Of a DNA stretch of 64,000 bases, positions 1 to 7,612 are shown piece by piece. The stretch's first letter is position 1. Every line of letters starts with the position of its first letter. The stretch is from an uncultured Prevotellaceae bacterium (GTDB taxonomy: Bacteria > Bacteroidota > Bacteroidia > Bacteroidales > Bacteroidaceae), in assembly GCA_947165505.1 (NCBI GenBank), contig CAMVAT010000008.1, forward strand, positions 1-64,000, read 5' to 3'. The translations under genes were made by a program, and so were the position numbers. The notes under the pieces were generated by a model that saw only the letters and a program-made list of their open reading frames with translations, was not told the DNA's origin and did not search any database.

Positions 1-110
1 AAAGGGAAGTTAAAGGGAAGTTAAAGGGAAGTTAAAGGGAAGTTAAAGGGAAGTTAAAGGGAAGTTAAAGGGAAGTTAAAGGGAAGTTAAAGGGAAGTTA
101 AAGGGAAGTT
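1..110. repeat. 11-bp tandem array, 10 exact copies
   Basis: Ten perfect head-to-tail copies of AAAGGGAAGTT fill the left edge of the window, so the array probably continues beyond it. It begins 5 nt past the stop codon of the four-helix-bundle gene (minus strand). It is the near-exact inverse of the array at 500-555 on the other side of that gene (one mismatch per 11-bp unit). Confidence 0.97.
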
Positions 111-115
111 AAGTT

Positions 116-490
116 TCAGTCTCGGATGCCTTTGTTTTCATTGATTGCTTTACAGTAGGCATTGAGATTGTAGCTCGCTCCATCAATTTTGTATGAAAGT
201 TGATGGAATTCGTCATCTGAAATATACATCAAATCTTTCGATAAAATAATATAACATCTACATTCTTCAAGACTTCCTTGGGCAATGTTCATAAAGCGTA
301 GTTTGTCTGCTTTGCTTAGTTTCTTCGATCCCTCGGCAATATTGGCTACTATCGAAACGGCAGCACGCTGAAATTGAGATGCTAAACCATATTTCTCAAA
401 GTCTGGATATTTGCGAGTGACTTGATATACCATTAAGACAAACTCATAGGATTTTTGCCATGCAATAATATCTTTAAAACTAAATGCCAT
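116..490 (-). CDS. four helix bundle protein (S23 / 23S rRNA intervening-sequence family)
   Basis: The 124-aa product has the layout of the S23/TIGR02436 four-helix-bundle family: an N-terminal FKDIIAWQKSYEF stretch, a central RAAVSIVANIAEGSKK motif, and a following helix with QGSLEECRCYI. Length matches the family (about 115-130 aa). Family members are encoded inside intervening sequences of some 23S rRNA genes, and the bAvd protein of diversity-generating retroelements has a related fold; the molecular role of stand-alone members is unknown. Here the gene lies downstream of araA on the same strand, not in rRNA, and is enclosed by inverted arrays of an 11-bp repeat. No reverse transcriptase is visible nearby, so a retroelement role is not supported in this window. 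Confidence 0.88.
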   Translation of the reverse strand: MAFSFKDIIAWQKSYEFVLMVYQVTRKYPDFEKYGLASQFQRAAVSIVANIAEGSKKLSKADKLRFMNIAQGSLEECRCYIILSKDLMYISDDEFHQLSYKIDGASYNLNAYCKAINENKGIRD

Positions 491-499
491 AGTAATGTC

Positions 500-555
500 C
501 TTTTCACTTCCTTTTCACTTCCCTTTCACTTCCCTTTCACTTCCCTTTCACTTCA
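500..555. repeat. 11-bp tandem array, about 5 copies, inverted relative to 1-110
   Basis: About five copies of a CTTCCCTTTCA-type unit lie directly between the araA stop codon (557) and the start of the four-helix-bundle gene. Read on the minus strand it is AAGTGAAAGGG, which pairs with the array at 1-110 at 10 of 11 positions per unit. A transcript covering the gene could therefore fold into a long stem with the ORF in the loop. Confidence 0.93.
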
Positions 556-556
556 T

Positions 557-2095
557 TTATTTCAGCGCCTTGTTGAGCATGTAGTAAACCTCGTTGTTCT
601 GCAGCTGCTGCTTGAACTCGTAGGTCTTGGTGTCTTTGTTGATCTTCACGTATTCCAGACCGAGAATCTCTGCGAAGTCTTCCCAGTATTCCTCGGTGAT
701 GTCGTACGAGAAGGCGCTGTGGTGCGTGCCACCGGCCAGGATCCAGGCTCCGGCACCCACCTCGAAAGTGGGCTGGGGCACCCAGAGGGCTGACGCCACG
801 GGCAGGTTGGGCATGGGTTTGGGCTCGATGCACTCCACCTCTTGTGAGATGAGGCGGAAGCGGTTGCCCAGATCGACGACGGTGGCCTTGATGCCGCGGC
901 CTACCTTCGATGTGAACACCAGACGGGCGGTCTGCTCCTTGCGGATGCCGATGCCGAGGAAGTGCACTTCGAGCTTGGGTTTGTCAACGGCGATGAGCGG
1001 ACATACCTCGAGCATGTGGCTCTGCAGGCACGAACTGCGGTCGCCGGCGAAGTTGAGCGTGTAGTCCTCCAGGAACGAGCAACCCGTGGGCATGCCCTGC
1101 TGGATGACCCACAGCGTGCGGTAGAGGCAGGCGGTCTTCCAGTCGCCCTCGGCTCCGAAGCCGTAGCCCTCGGCCATCAGGCGCTGCGAGGCCAGACCGG
1201 GTATCTGGTCGAAACCAAGGAAGTTGGGATCGTTGATGTCGGCGTCGCCCAGATCGTCGAAGTTGGTGGTGAAGGCGGTGGCACCCTCGTCTTTGAGCAC
1301 CCGGCGCAGGGCGATCTCAGCCTTGGCTGCGTTCTTCACTTTCTGCCAATAGACCTCTTCGCCGCTCTCGTCAATCTTGATGGTGTACATCTTCTTGTAT
1401 TCCTCGACCAAGGCGTCGGCCTCTTCGTCGGTCACCTTCTTCAGGTAGTCCATCAGACTGCTCACGGGATAGTAATCGACATGGTAGCCCAGACGCTGCT
1501 CAAACTCCACACGGTCGCCGTCGGTCACAGCCACGTTGTTCATGTTCATGCCGAACATCAGGCAGCGCACGTTGTGGGCATCGGCAATACCGGCGCACAC
1601 GCGGGCCCACACGGCGATGCGCTTCTGGGCCTCTTCGCTCTTCCAATAGCCGCAGACCACCTTGCGAGGCACGCGCATGCGGGTGCAGATGTGTCCGAAC
1701 TCGATATCGCCGTGGGCGCTCTGGTTCAGGTTCATGAAGTCCATGTCCATCGTGTCCCAGGGTATCTCGGCATTGTATTGTGTGTGGAAGTGGAGCAGGG
1801 GTTTCTGCAGGGCCTGCAAGCCCTTGATCCACATCTTGGCGGGCGAGAAGGTGTGCATCCATGTGATGATGCCCACGCACTTGTTGTCGTTGTTGGCGGC
1901 TTTCATCACGTTTTCCACTTCTTGGCTGCTGTTGGCGGTGCCTTTATACACCACCTTGATGGGGATGATGCCGCTGTTGTTCAGTCCATCCACCATTTCC
2001 TTACTGTGGCCGTCCACCTGTACTACTGCGTCGCCACCATAGAGCAACTGTGCGCCAGTCACCCACCATAGTTCTAAATTCTCGAAATATTTCAT
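557..2095 (-). CDS. araA: L-arabinose isomerase
   Basis: AraA converts L-arabinose to L-ribulose, the first step of the bacterial arabinose pathway, in the cytoplasm. The 512-aa product matches the family length (about 500 aa) and has the typical start (FENLELWWVTGAQLLYG), the WMHTFSPAKMWI segment, HFHTQYNAEIPW, and a C-terminal TEYWEDFAEILGLEYV region. It is the fifth gene of a minus-strand operon running galM-like, symporter, Nudix regulator, araD, araA. The next step, ribulokinase (araB), is not in the window. The stop codon is followed within 2 nt by the 11-bp repeat array. Confidence 0.97.
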   Translation of the reverse strand: MKYFENLELWWVTGAQLLYGGDAVVQVDGHSKEMVDGLNNSGIIPIKVVYKGTANSSQEVENVMKAANNDNKCVGIITWMHTFSPAKMWIKGLQALQKPLLHFHTQYNAEIPWDTMDMDFMNLNQSAHGDIEFGHICTRMRVPRKVVCGYWKSEEAQKRIAVWARVCAGIADAHNVRCLMFGMNMNNVAVTDGDRVEFEQRLGYHVDYYPVSSLMDYLKKVTDEEADALVEEYKKMYTIKIDESGEEVYWQKVKNAAKAEIALRRVLKDEGATAFTTNFDDLGDADINDPNFLGFDQIPGLASQRLMAEGYGFGAEGDWKTACLYRTLWVIQQGMPTGCSFLEDYTLNFAGDRSSCLQSHMLEVCPLIAVDKPKLEVHFLGIGIRKEQTARLVFTSKVGRGIKATVVDLGNRFRLISQEVECIEPKPMPNLPVASALWVPQPTFEVGAGAWILAGGTHHSAFSYDITEEYWEDFAEILGLEYVKINKDTKTYEFKQQLQNNEVYYMLNKALK

Positions 2096-2104
2096 ATTGT
2101 TATA

Positions 2105-2135
2105 GCCCCCCTCTTATCCCCCGAGGGGGAAGACC
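2105..2135. repeat. GC-rich palindromic repeat (CCCCCTC...CCCCCGAGGGGG)
   Basis: A short inverted repeat built on CCCCCGAGGGGGAAG lies in the 82-bp araD-araA gap. A near-identical copy follows at 36363-36391 upstream of folC. It belongs to the dispersed GC-rich palindrome group found between many genes in this window, and in a transcript would form a hairpin between araD and araA. Confidence 0.8.
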
Positions 2136-2177
2136 GAAACAGGGGCAAGGGTCTTTAGTTATTGAATAGCCCTCCTC

Positions 2178-2876
2178 TTACTTCTTCTTCTGTCCGTAGT
2201 AGGCGTTAGGACCGTGCTTGCGCGAGAAGTGCTTCTCGATGAGCAGCGGGTTCATGGTGGTCTCGGGGTTCACACTGTACGAGATGAACGCCATCTTGGC
2301 CACCTGCTCTGCCACCACGGCATGGTAAACGGCCTGGTCGGGGTCTTTGCCCCAAGAGAAGGGACCGTGGTTCTTCACCAGGACGGCGGGGGTGTGCACG
2401 GGGTTGATATTGTCGCGACGGAAACGGTCCACGATCACCACGCCCGTCTCTTTCTCGTACTCAGGCATCTGCGCCTCGGTCATGTCGTCGGTGCAGGGGA
2501 TGCAGTCGTGGAAATAGTCGGCGTGTGTGGTGCCGATATTGGGGATGTCCTTGCCGGCCTGTGCCCAGGCGGTGGCGTAGGTGCTGTGTGTGTGCACGAT
2601 GCCGCCCAGTTCGGGGAACTCCCTGTATAAGATAAGGTGGGTCGGCGTATCGCTCGACGGGTTGAGGTCGCCTTCCACTACCTTGCCGGTCTGCAGGTCG
2701 ACCACCACCATGTCGGATGCTTTCATCACATCGTATTCCACGCCCGAGGGTTTGATCACCACAAGGCCTTTCTCGCGGTCGATGCCCGAGACGTTGCCCC
2801 AGGTGAATATCACCAGGTTGTGCTTCACCAGATCCAGGTTAGCACGAAACACTTTTTCTTTGAGTTCTTCTAACAT
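2178..2876 (-). CDS. araD: L-ribulose-5-phosphate 4-epimerase
   Basis: AraD converts L-ribulose-5-phosphate to D-xylulose-5-phosphate, feeding arabinose into the pentose phosphate pathway. It is a class II aldolase-fold, metal-dependent enzyme. The 232-aa product fits the family (about 230 aa) and shows [10 protein letters not shown] near the N-terminus, [22 protein letters not shown], the metal-binding [16 protein letters not shown] segment, and GTTHADYF. It lies between the Nudix regulator and araA in the arabinose operon. Confidence 0.96.
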   Translation of the reverse strand: MLEELKEKVFRANLDLVKHNLVIFTWGNVSGIDREKGLVVIKPSGVEYDVMKASDMVVVDLQTGKVVEGDLNPSSDTPTHLILYREFPELGGIVHTHSTYATAWAQAGKDIPNIGTTHADYFHDCIPCTDDMTEAQMPEYEKETGVVIVDRFRRDNINPVHTPAVLVKNHGPFSWGKDPDQAVYHAVVAEQVAKMAFISYSVNPETTMNPLLIEKHFSRKHGPNAYYGQKKK

Positions 2877-2943
2877 AGCTATTGATTTGTTTCGGTTAAA
2901 ATGTTGATCGTTGATAGTTCCTCACTGCCTCTTAGCTATTCAC

Positions 2944-2980
2944 ACCCCTCTCCCCTTGGAGAGGGGATAGGGGGTGAGGC
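2944..2980. repeat. GC-rich palindromic repeat downstream of the Nudix regulator
   Basis: An imperfect inverted repeat (CCCCTCTCCCC / GGAGAGGGG) occupies the gap between the Nudix regulator and araD and starts 4 nt after the regulator's stop codon (minus strand). It belongs to the window-wide GC-rich palindrome group. Confidence 0.8.
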
Positions 2981-2983
2981 TTT

Positions 2984-3661
2984 TTATAGCTTGAAGTTTG
3001 TATTTCCGTTATACATCCGCTTGTTGAAGCGGTAGAGTGCGGCGCCGCGTTTCGAGGTGAGCTTATCTATCAGTTCGGTCTTTTCGATGAAGTCTATCTC
3101 TTTCACTCTCTTGCGGAAGTTGCGCTTGTCTATCTCTGTGCCGAGGATGGCTTCATACACTTGCTGGAGCTGGGTCAGGGTGAAGAGGTCGGGCAGCAGG
3201 TTGAAGCTCAGCGGCTCGCGCCCGATGCGGCGGCGCAGCAGCGTCAGCGCCTTGCGCACCATCTCGTTGTGGTCGGAGTAGAGCTGTGGCAGCTCGTCCA
3301 GGTTCACCCATGTCACCTCATGCTCTTGCAGCAGGCGCTCGTCGTAGTCCTTCACGTTGATTAGCGCGCAGTAGGCCACAGAGATGACGCGCTCGCCCGG
3401 GTCGCGGTCGATGGCACCGAAGGCTCCTACCTGCTTCAGATACATCCTCTTCAGACCTGTCAACTCTTGCAGGGTGCGGTGAGCGGCATCTTCCAGACTC
3501 TCGTCTTCGCGCACAAAACCGCCATAGAGCGACCACTCGCCGCGTCCGGGATCCATCTGCCGGCGTCCGATGAGGAGACGGAGTTTCCCCTCATCGAAGC
3601 CGAACACGATGCAGTCAACAGACACGTAGTAGCGTGAGTGCTCACTATAGAATCTTGTCAT
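2984..3661 (-). CDS. araR: Nudix-domain transcriptional regulator, AraR-like
   Basis: The 225-aa protein has an N-terminal Nudix fold followed by a winged-helix-like C-terminus (RDFRKRVKEIDFI-type region, here KRNFRKRVKEIDFIEKTE). It resembles the Bacteroides AraR/NrtR group, in which the Nudix domain binds a sugar or nucleotide effector and the C-terminus binds DNA. The Nudix box is degenerate: G48, E54, R62, E66 and G69 are kept, but the expected Glu at 63 is Thr and the Glu at 67 is Leu, so hydrolysis is unlikely. It sits inside the arabinose operon, 3 nt after the symporter gene, which supports arabinose control. The regulator role is inferred from family and context. Confidence 0.88.
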   Translation of the reverse strand: MTRFYSEHSRYYVSVDCIVFGFDEGKLRLLIGRRQMDPGRGEWSLYGGFVREDESLEDAAHRTLQELTGLKRMYLKQVGAFGAIDRDPGERVISVAYCALINVKDYDERLLQEHEVTWVNLDELPQLYSDHNEMVRKALTLLRRRIGREPLSFNLLPDLFTLTQLQQVYEAILGTEIDKRNFRKRVKEIDFIEKTELIDKLTSKRGAALYRFNKRMYNGNTNFKL

Positions 3662-3664
3662 GTA

Positions 3665-5341
3665 TTACCAGAAATAGATATAGAATGCTACGGTCAGCGA
3701 CAGAATGATAATGGTGTGGATGACATCCCACTTGTTCCAAGATGCACGGGTGGCGGCACGTTGTTCTGGTGTGGAGGTGCCAAAGACCAGACCTTGGATC
3801 TTCTTCTCATCGGGTGCCTTCGTAATCAAGCTCACGAAGATGACTACCAAGCAGCAGAATATGAGCATCACACCGCAGAAATAGAGCCAGTTGAAGTCAT
3901 AGAACACTGCTTTAAACCAGTTGTCTGCTGCGTCGGGATTATTGCTGTAATACACCTTGGCACCTAAGCGGGTGATACCGATGATGATGCCGGAGAGCAA
4001 GCCCCACATACCACCTTTGGCAGAGGCACGTTTCCAACAGATACCTAGCAGGAAGGCGGCGGCGATACCGGGAGCCAACACGCTCTGCACATCTTGCAGA
4101 TAATTGTACAGCACATCACCCACAGAGCGCATGATGGGAATCCATAAGATACCCAGCACAACGATGACCACGGTGGCCATCTGGCCGATGCGCACCAGAC
4201 TCTTCTCTGATGTCTCCGGTTTCAGACGCTTCCAGAAGTCGATGGTGAACAGCATGGCGGATGAGTTGAACAGAGAAGCAAGCGAACTCATCAGGGCTGC
4301 AAGGATACCGCAGACCACGAGGCCTTTGACACCGGCAGGGAGCAACTTGGCCACGAGGGTGGGGAAGGCGGCGTCGGCACTGACCAAATGGAAGGTCTCG
4401 CCGTTCACTTCTACGCCGTTCTTCGACAGTGCGAAAGCAATCATACCGGGGATGAGGAACAGAAACACGGGCAGCAACTTCAGATAAGCACCGAAGATGG
4501 TACCGCGGCGGGCTTCTTTCTCATTCTTACCCGACAGCACACGCTGTACGATATACTGGTCGGTACACCAATACCAGAAACCGATGACGGCACTGCCCAC
4601 CAAGGCACCGAGCCAAGGATATTGCGGGTCGCGCAGGTCGCGTATCAGACTGGTCATGTGGTCGCCGTATTCATTTGTCGTCACGGCACCGCAAGTGGCC
4701 ATCATCTCATCCCAGCCACCGAGTGCTCTCAGGCCGAGCACCACGATGATTAAAGAGCCGAGCAACAGAATGGGGGTCTGCAGCACAGAGGTGTAGAGCA
4801 CACTCTTCATACCGCCGAAGATGGTGTAGAGAGCCGTGATGAGCACTAGACCGATAGCTGCAATCCAGAAGAAGTCGATGCCCCAGAGTTCTTTGATGCC
4901 GAACACCTGTTGGAACACGAGTCCGCCGGCATATACAGTCACAGCCACCTTGGTCAGCACATAACTGATGAGTGAGATGACCGAGAGAATAGTGCGGCTC
5001 TGCTTGTTGTAGCGGCGCTCCAAGAATTCGGGCATGGTATAAACCATCGAACGGGTGTAGAATGGTACGAATACCCAGCCCAATAGCAGAATCATCCATC
5101 CTTGAATCTCCCAATGTGCCATGGCCATACCCGAAGATGCTCCGGCACCTGCCAAACCGATGAGGTGCTCACTACCGATGTTGGATGCGAAGATTGAAGC
5201 ACCAATCGCTATCCATGTGGCATCCTTGCCACCCAAGAAATAGTCAGCCGAGTTGTTGTTCTTTTGACTGACAACCCATACAACAATGCCAATGAGTGCT
5301 ACCGTAAACGCTCCAATGACAATCCAGTCTAATGTTTGCAT
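3665..5341 (-). CDS. sodium/sugar symporter (SSS family), probable arabinose transporter
   Basis: This 558-aa polytopic membrane protein belongs to the sodium/solute symporter family, close to sodium/glucose-galactose cotransporters. Family features visible include DYFLGGKDATWIAIGASIFASNIGSEH near the N-terminus (SSS signature region), MPEFLERRYNKQSRT, and a large set of hydrophobic segments, about 14 helices. It should import a sugar with Na+ across the inner membrane. L-arabinose is the likely substrate because the gene lies between the galM-like gene and the regulator, araD and araA in one operon. Substrate cannot be read from the sequence itself. Confidence 0.9.
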   Translation of the reverse strand: MQTLDWIVIGAFTVALIGIVVWVVSQKNNNSADYFLGGKDATWIAIGASIFASNIGSEHLIGLAGAGASSGMAMAHWEIQGWMILLLGWVFVPFYTRSMVYTMPEFLERRYNKQSRTILSVISLISYVLTKVAVTVYAGGLVFQQVFGIKELWGIDFFWIAAIGLVLITALYTIFGGMKSVLYTSVLQTPILLLGSLIIVVLGLRALGGWDEMMATCGAVTTNEYGDHMTSLIRDLRDPQYPWLGALVGSAVIGFWYWCTDQYIVQRVLSGKNEKEARRGTIFGAYLKLLPVFLFLIPGMIAFALSKNGVEVNGETFHLVSADAAFPTLVAKLLPAGVKGLVVCGILAALMSSLASLFNSSAMLFTIDFWKRLKPETSEKSLVRIGQMATVVIVVLGILWIPIMRSVGDVLYNYLQDVQSVLAPGIAAAFLLGICWKRASAKGGMWGLLSGIIIGITRLGAKVYYSNNPDAADNWFKAVFYDFNWLYFCGVMLIFCCLVVIFVSLITKAPDEKKIQGLVFGTSTPEQRAATRASWNKWDVIHTIIILSLTVAFYIYFW

Positions 5342-5373
5342 AAATCTTTTATATTTGCGTTTGAATTAAAAAA

Positions 5374-5416
5374 TCACTTAACTCGTCAACTTGTCAACTT
5401 ATCAACTCGTCAACTA
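5374..5416. repeat. short tandem repeat, GTTGACAA/GTTGACGA units
   Basis: On the minus strand the unit AGTTGACGAGTTGACAAGTT is iterated from the stop codon of the galM-like gene into the 72-bp gap before the symporter. The stop TAG runs straight into the first TTGACGAG unit. Confidence 0.85.
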
Positions 5417-6580
5417 TTTAGTACTAAACTTATACACCAGGTGGCTGTAGTATTTCTCGCCGGGCTTCAGGTAGGGCGAGGGCCAGTCTTTCTTGTTGGG
5501 CGAGTCGGGATATTTCTGGCTCTCCAGGCACACGCTCACGTGCTTGGGATATTGGATGCCGTTTTTGCAGACGACGCCCGTGCCCTGGAAGTTGCCGGTA
5601 TATACCTGCATGCCGGGCTCGTTGGTATAGACCTCGAGCAGGATGCCGGTCTTGGGCGAGTAGAGCGATACGGCCACCTGAGTGTCGTCGCCCTTGCCGT
5701 CCTTATACGTGTTCAGACACCAGTTGTGGTCGTAGCCGGTGGCATTGCGTATCTGGTCGAAGGTAGAGTCGTTGACATGCTCGCTGATGGCGTGTGCCTT
5801 GCGGAAGTCCATCGGGGTGCCTTCCACCGATTTGATCTCACCCGTGGTCATGTAGGTCTTGTCGGCGGGTGTCCAGTTGTCGGCGTTGATATACATCTCC
5901 ATGTCCATGCCTTCCTGACTCGGGTCGCCGTTCAGGTTGAAATAACTGTGGTTGGTCATGTTGATGACGGTCTCCTTGTCGGTCGTGGCCTCGTATTTGC
6001 AGTCGAGAGCGTTGTCGGCAGTGAGCGAGTAGGTGGCGGTCACCTTCACCTCGCCGGGGAAGCCGTTGTCACCGTCGGGCGAGACGAGCGTCAGCACCAG
6101 GGTCGAGTCGTTGGTCTGGTTAGCGTCAAACACCTGATACATCCATCCGCTGGTGCCTCCGTGCAGACAGTGTCCGAAGTTGTTGCGGGGCAACTGATAC
6201 ACGCTGTCGCCCACGGTGATCTTGCCGTCTTTGATGCGGTTGGCATAGCGGCCTACGGTCGATCCGTAGTCGCTCGGACTGTTCACAGAGTCGGTGTACT
6301 GCTTCAGATTGTCGTAGCCCAGCACCACGTCGGTCAGGTTGCCGTCGCGGTCGGGCACTAAGATCGACACCACGCGGCCGCCGAAATTGGTGATACACAC
6401 CTCCATACCCTTCGCGTTGTGCAGGGTGTAGAGCTTCACTTGCTTGTTGTTGACGATGGAGTCAAACAGCTCGGGGTTCAGTCCCGATTCTGTCATTTTC
6501 GGACCCTGTGCCTCTTTCTTTCCACAGGCGGAGAAACCGACTAATGCAGCCAGTCCGATTACCCAAAAAAACTTTTTCAT
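5414..6580 (-). CDS. galM: aldose 1-epimerase, lipoprotein form
   Basis: Mutarotase-family enzyme (388 aa) that interconverts alpha and beta anomers of aldoses. The N-terminus MKKFFWVIGLAALVGFSAC is a lipoprotein signal with a Cys at position 19, so the enzyme is probably anchored in the envelope and acts on sugars before uptake. Core motifs are present: ITNFGGRVVSILVPDRDG, GRYANRIKDGK, NNFGHCLHGG with the catalytic-type His, NHSYFNL, and a late Glu-containing EPGMQVYTGN region. It is the first gene of the arabinose operon. A second, non-lipoprotein paralogue is encoded at 32671-33756 with the galactose genes. Confidence 0.93.
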   Translation of the reverse strand: MKKFFWVIGLAALVGFSACGKKEAQGPKMTESGLNPELFDSIVNNKQVKLYTLHNAKGMEVCITNFGGRVVSILVPDRDGNLTDVVLGYDNLKQYTDSVNSPSDYGSTVGRYANRIKDGKITVGDSVYQLPRNNFGHCLHGGTSGWMYQVFDANQTNDSTLVLTLVSPDGDNGFPGEVKVTATYSLTADNALDCKYEATTDKETVINMTNHSYFNLNGDPSQEGMDMEMYINADNWTPADKTYMTTGEIKSVEGTPMDFRKAHAISEHVNDSTFDQIRNATGYDHNWCLNTYKDGKGDDTQVAVSLYSPKTGILLEVYTNEPGMQVYTGNFQGTGVVCKNGIQYPKHVSVCLESQKYPDSPNKKDWPSPYLKPGEKYYSHLVYKFSTK

Positions 6581-6626
6581 TTTGTTGTTGTTTATAGTAA
6601 ATTTGATAGATATTAGATTTTGGGTG

Positions 6627-6658
6627 TAAAATTACAATCATTTTTTCATCCCACCAAA
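6627..6658 (-). promoter_or_regulatory. putative promoter of the arabinose operon
   Basis: On the minus strand a TTTG at 6655-6658 is followed after a 20-nt spacer by TAATTTTA at 6627-6634, close to the Bacteroidota TTTG-N20-TAnnTTTG pattern. The last base of the -7 element is off consensus. The predicted transcript would have a leader of about 40 nt before the galM-like start. Confidence 0.5.
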
Positions 6659-6680
6659 TTTTCCGGCTATTATTTTCAGG

Positions 6681-6705
6681 AAAAAGTGTACTTTTTACAC
6701 TTTTT
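6681..6705. promoter_or_regulatory. perfect 10-bp inverted repeat, candidate operator of the arabinose operon
   Basis: AAAAAGTGTA and TACACTTTTT form a perfect inverted repeat with a 5-nt spacer, just upstream of the predicted -33 element of the arabinose operon. The position suits a regulator-binding site, possibly for the Nudix regulator encoded in the operon. It is downstream of the preceding response regulator gene and could also act in termination, because it ends in a T run on the plus strand. Confidence 0.5.
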
Positions 6706-6763
6706 TATGTTATCCGCCGTTTGTCGGGCTTTTTTAGTGGGTTAGTGGCCGGTAGTTACCTCT

Positions 6764-6812
6764 CACCTCATATCTCTCACCTCATATCTCTCACCTCTTA
6801 CCTCTCACCTCT
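6764..6812. repeat. short tandem repeat, AGGTGAG/AGGTAAG units
   Basis: On the minus strand AGGTGAGAGGTAAGAGG-type 7-bp units and AGATATG variants run on directly from the stop codon of the response regulator gene at 6814. The same family recurs at 55551-55590, 56599-56614 and 57565-57600. Confidence 0.85.
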
Positions 6813-6813
6813 A

Positions 6814-7557
6814 TTATATCATTCTCATCAGTGCCTCGATGCCTGTCTTGCTGAGTGGCAGTTCGATGGTCTTTCCGCCGGCGGAGCGCAGCGAGCAGAC
6901 GCGTCGTTTGGCGTTCACCTTATAGACCCTCTGCGCGTTGACGATGGTGCTGCGGTCGATGCGCACGAAGACTGCAGGGTCGAGTTTGCGCTCCAGTGCC
7001 GCCAAGCTGTCCATGATGACCTCTTCGCTGTCGAAGGTGGTCAGGCGCGAGTAGTTGCCGTCGGCACGGATATAAGCGATGTCGTCGGTCTGCAGATAGA
7101 CCTTGCCTGTGACGGTCTTGAGCGACAGGCGTCCGGTGTTCACCTCGCCGTCTGTGTCGTGGCTGCTGTTCTGCACGGCCTTGGCGATGGCGAGAGCCAG
7201 CTCGTTTTTGCTGACGGGCTTCATCAGGTAATCGACGGCGGACAGCTTGATGGCGCTCATCAGGTAGCGGCGGTCGGCATAGGCGGTGGTGAAGATGACC
7301 TGCGGCAGGGGAATGGTCTGCTGCAGCTCAACGAGCAACTGCATGGCATCGCGCCCCTGCAGTTGGATGTCCATCAGCACCAAGTCGGGCCGGTGGTGCA
7401 GGATGCTCTGCAGTGCGTCGTCGTAATTGTCGCAACTATCTACCACCTCTACCTGCTGTCGCAGTTCCTCCAGCTTTTGCAGCAGCGTGAGCCGTGGCAG
7501 TCGTTCGTCTTCCACCACGATGGTTTTCAGTCTTTTCATCATAGCATCTTTCATCAT
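6814..7557 (-). CDS. LytTR-family response regulator
   Basis: The 247-aa protein has an N-terminal receiver domain (TIVVEDERLPR acidic pocket, phospho-acceptor Asp in LVLMDIQLQG, conserved Lys in YLMKPVSK) and a C-terminal LytTR DNA-binding domain (DDIAYIRADGNYSRL through FVRIDRSTIVN). It should be phosphorylated by the histidine kinase encoded just upstream on the same strand and then bind direct repeats in DNA. Several Met codons occur at the start (residues 1, 2, 6, 7); MKRLKTIVVEDE, starting at 7539, is the most compact choice. A candidate target site lies at 10386-10413. Confidence 0.93.
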   Translation of the reverse strand: MMKDAMMKRLKTIVVEDERLPRLTLLQKLEELRQQVEVVDSCDNYDDALQSILHHRPDLVLMDIQLQGRDAMQLLVELQQTIPLPQVIFTTAYADRRYLMSAIKLSAVDYLMKPVSKNELALAIAKAVQNSSHDTDGEVNTGRLSLKTVTGKVYLQTDDIAYIRADGNYSRLTTFDSEEVIMDSLAALERKLDPAVFVRIDRSTIVNAQRVYKVNAKRRVCSLRSAGGKTIELPLSKTGIEALMRMI

Positions 7558-7561
7558 TGCA

Positions 7562-7612
7562 TTTGGCTTAACTACTTAACTATTAGCTTAACTACTTCCT
7601 ACTTAACTACTT
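7562..7612. repeat. short tandem repeat, TAGTTAAG units
   Basis: Imperfect TAGTTAAGTAGTTAAG units on the minus strand fill the 49-bp gap between the histidine kinase and the response regulator. The kinase's own TAG stop codon is the first base triplet of the repeat. Confidence 0.8.

Noticed and set aside
1-110. CRISPR-like array
   Set aside because: Units are 11 bp with no spacers; this is a simple tandem repeat and no cas genes are present.
116-490. Avd accessory protein of a diversity-generating retroelement
   Set aside because: The fold is related, but no reverse transcriptase, template repeat or variable repeat is seen nearby.
962-2071. Long plus-strand ORF of 369 aa opposite araA
   Set aside because: It is a high-GC shadow frame of araA with no recognisable domain.
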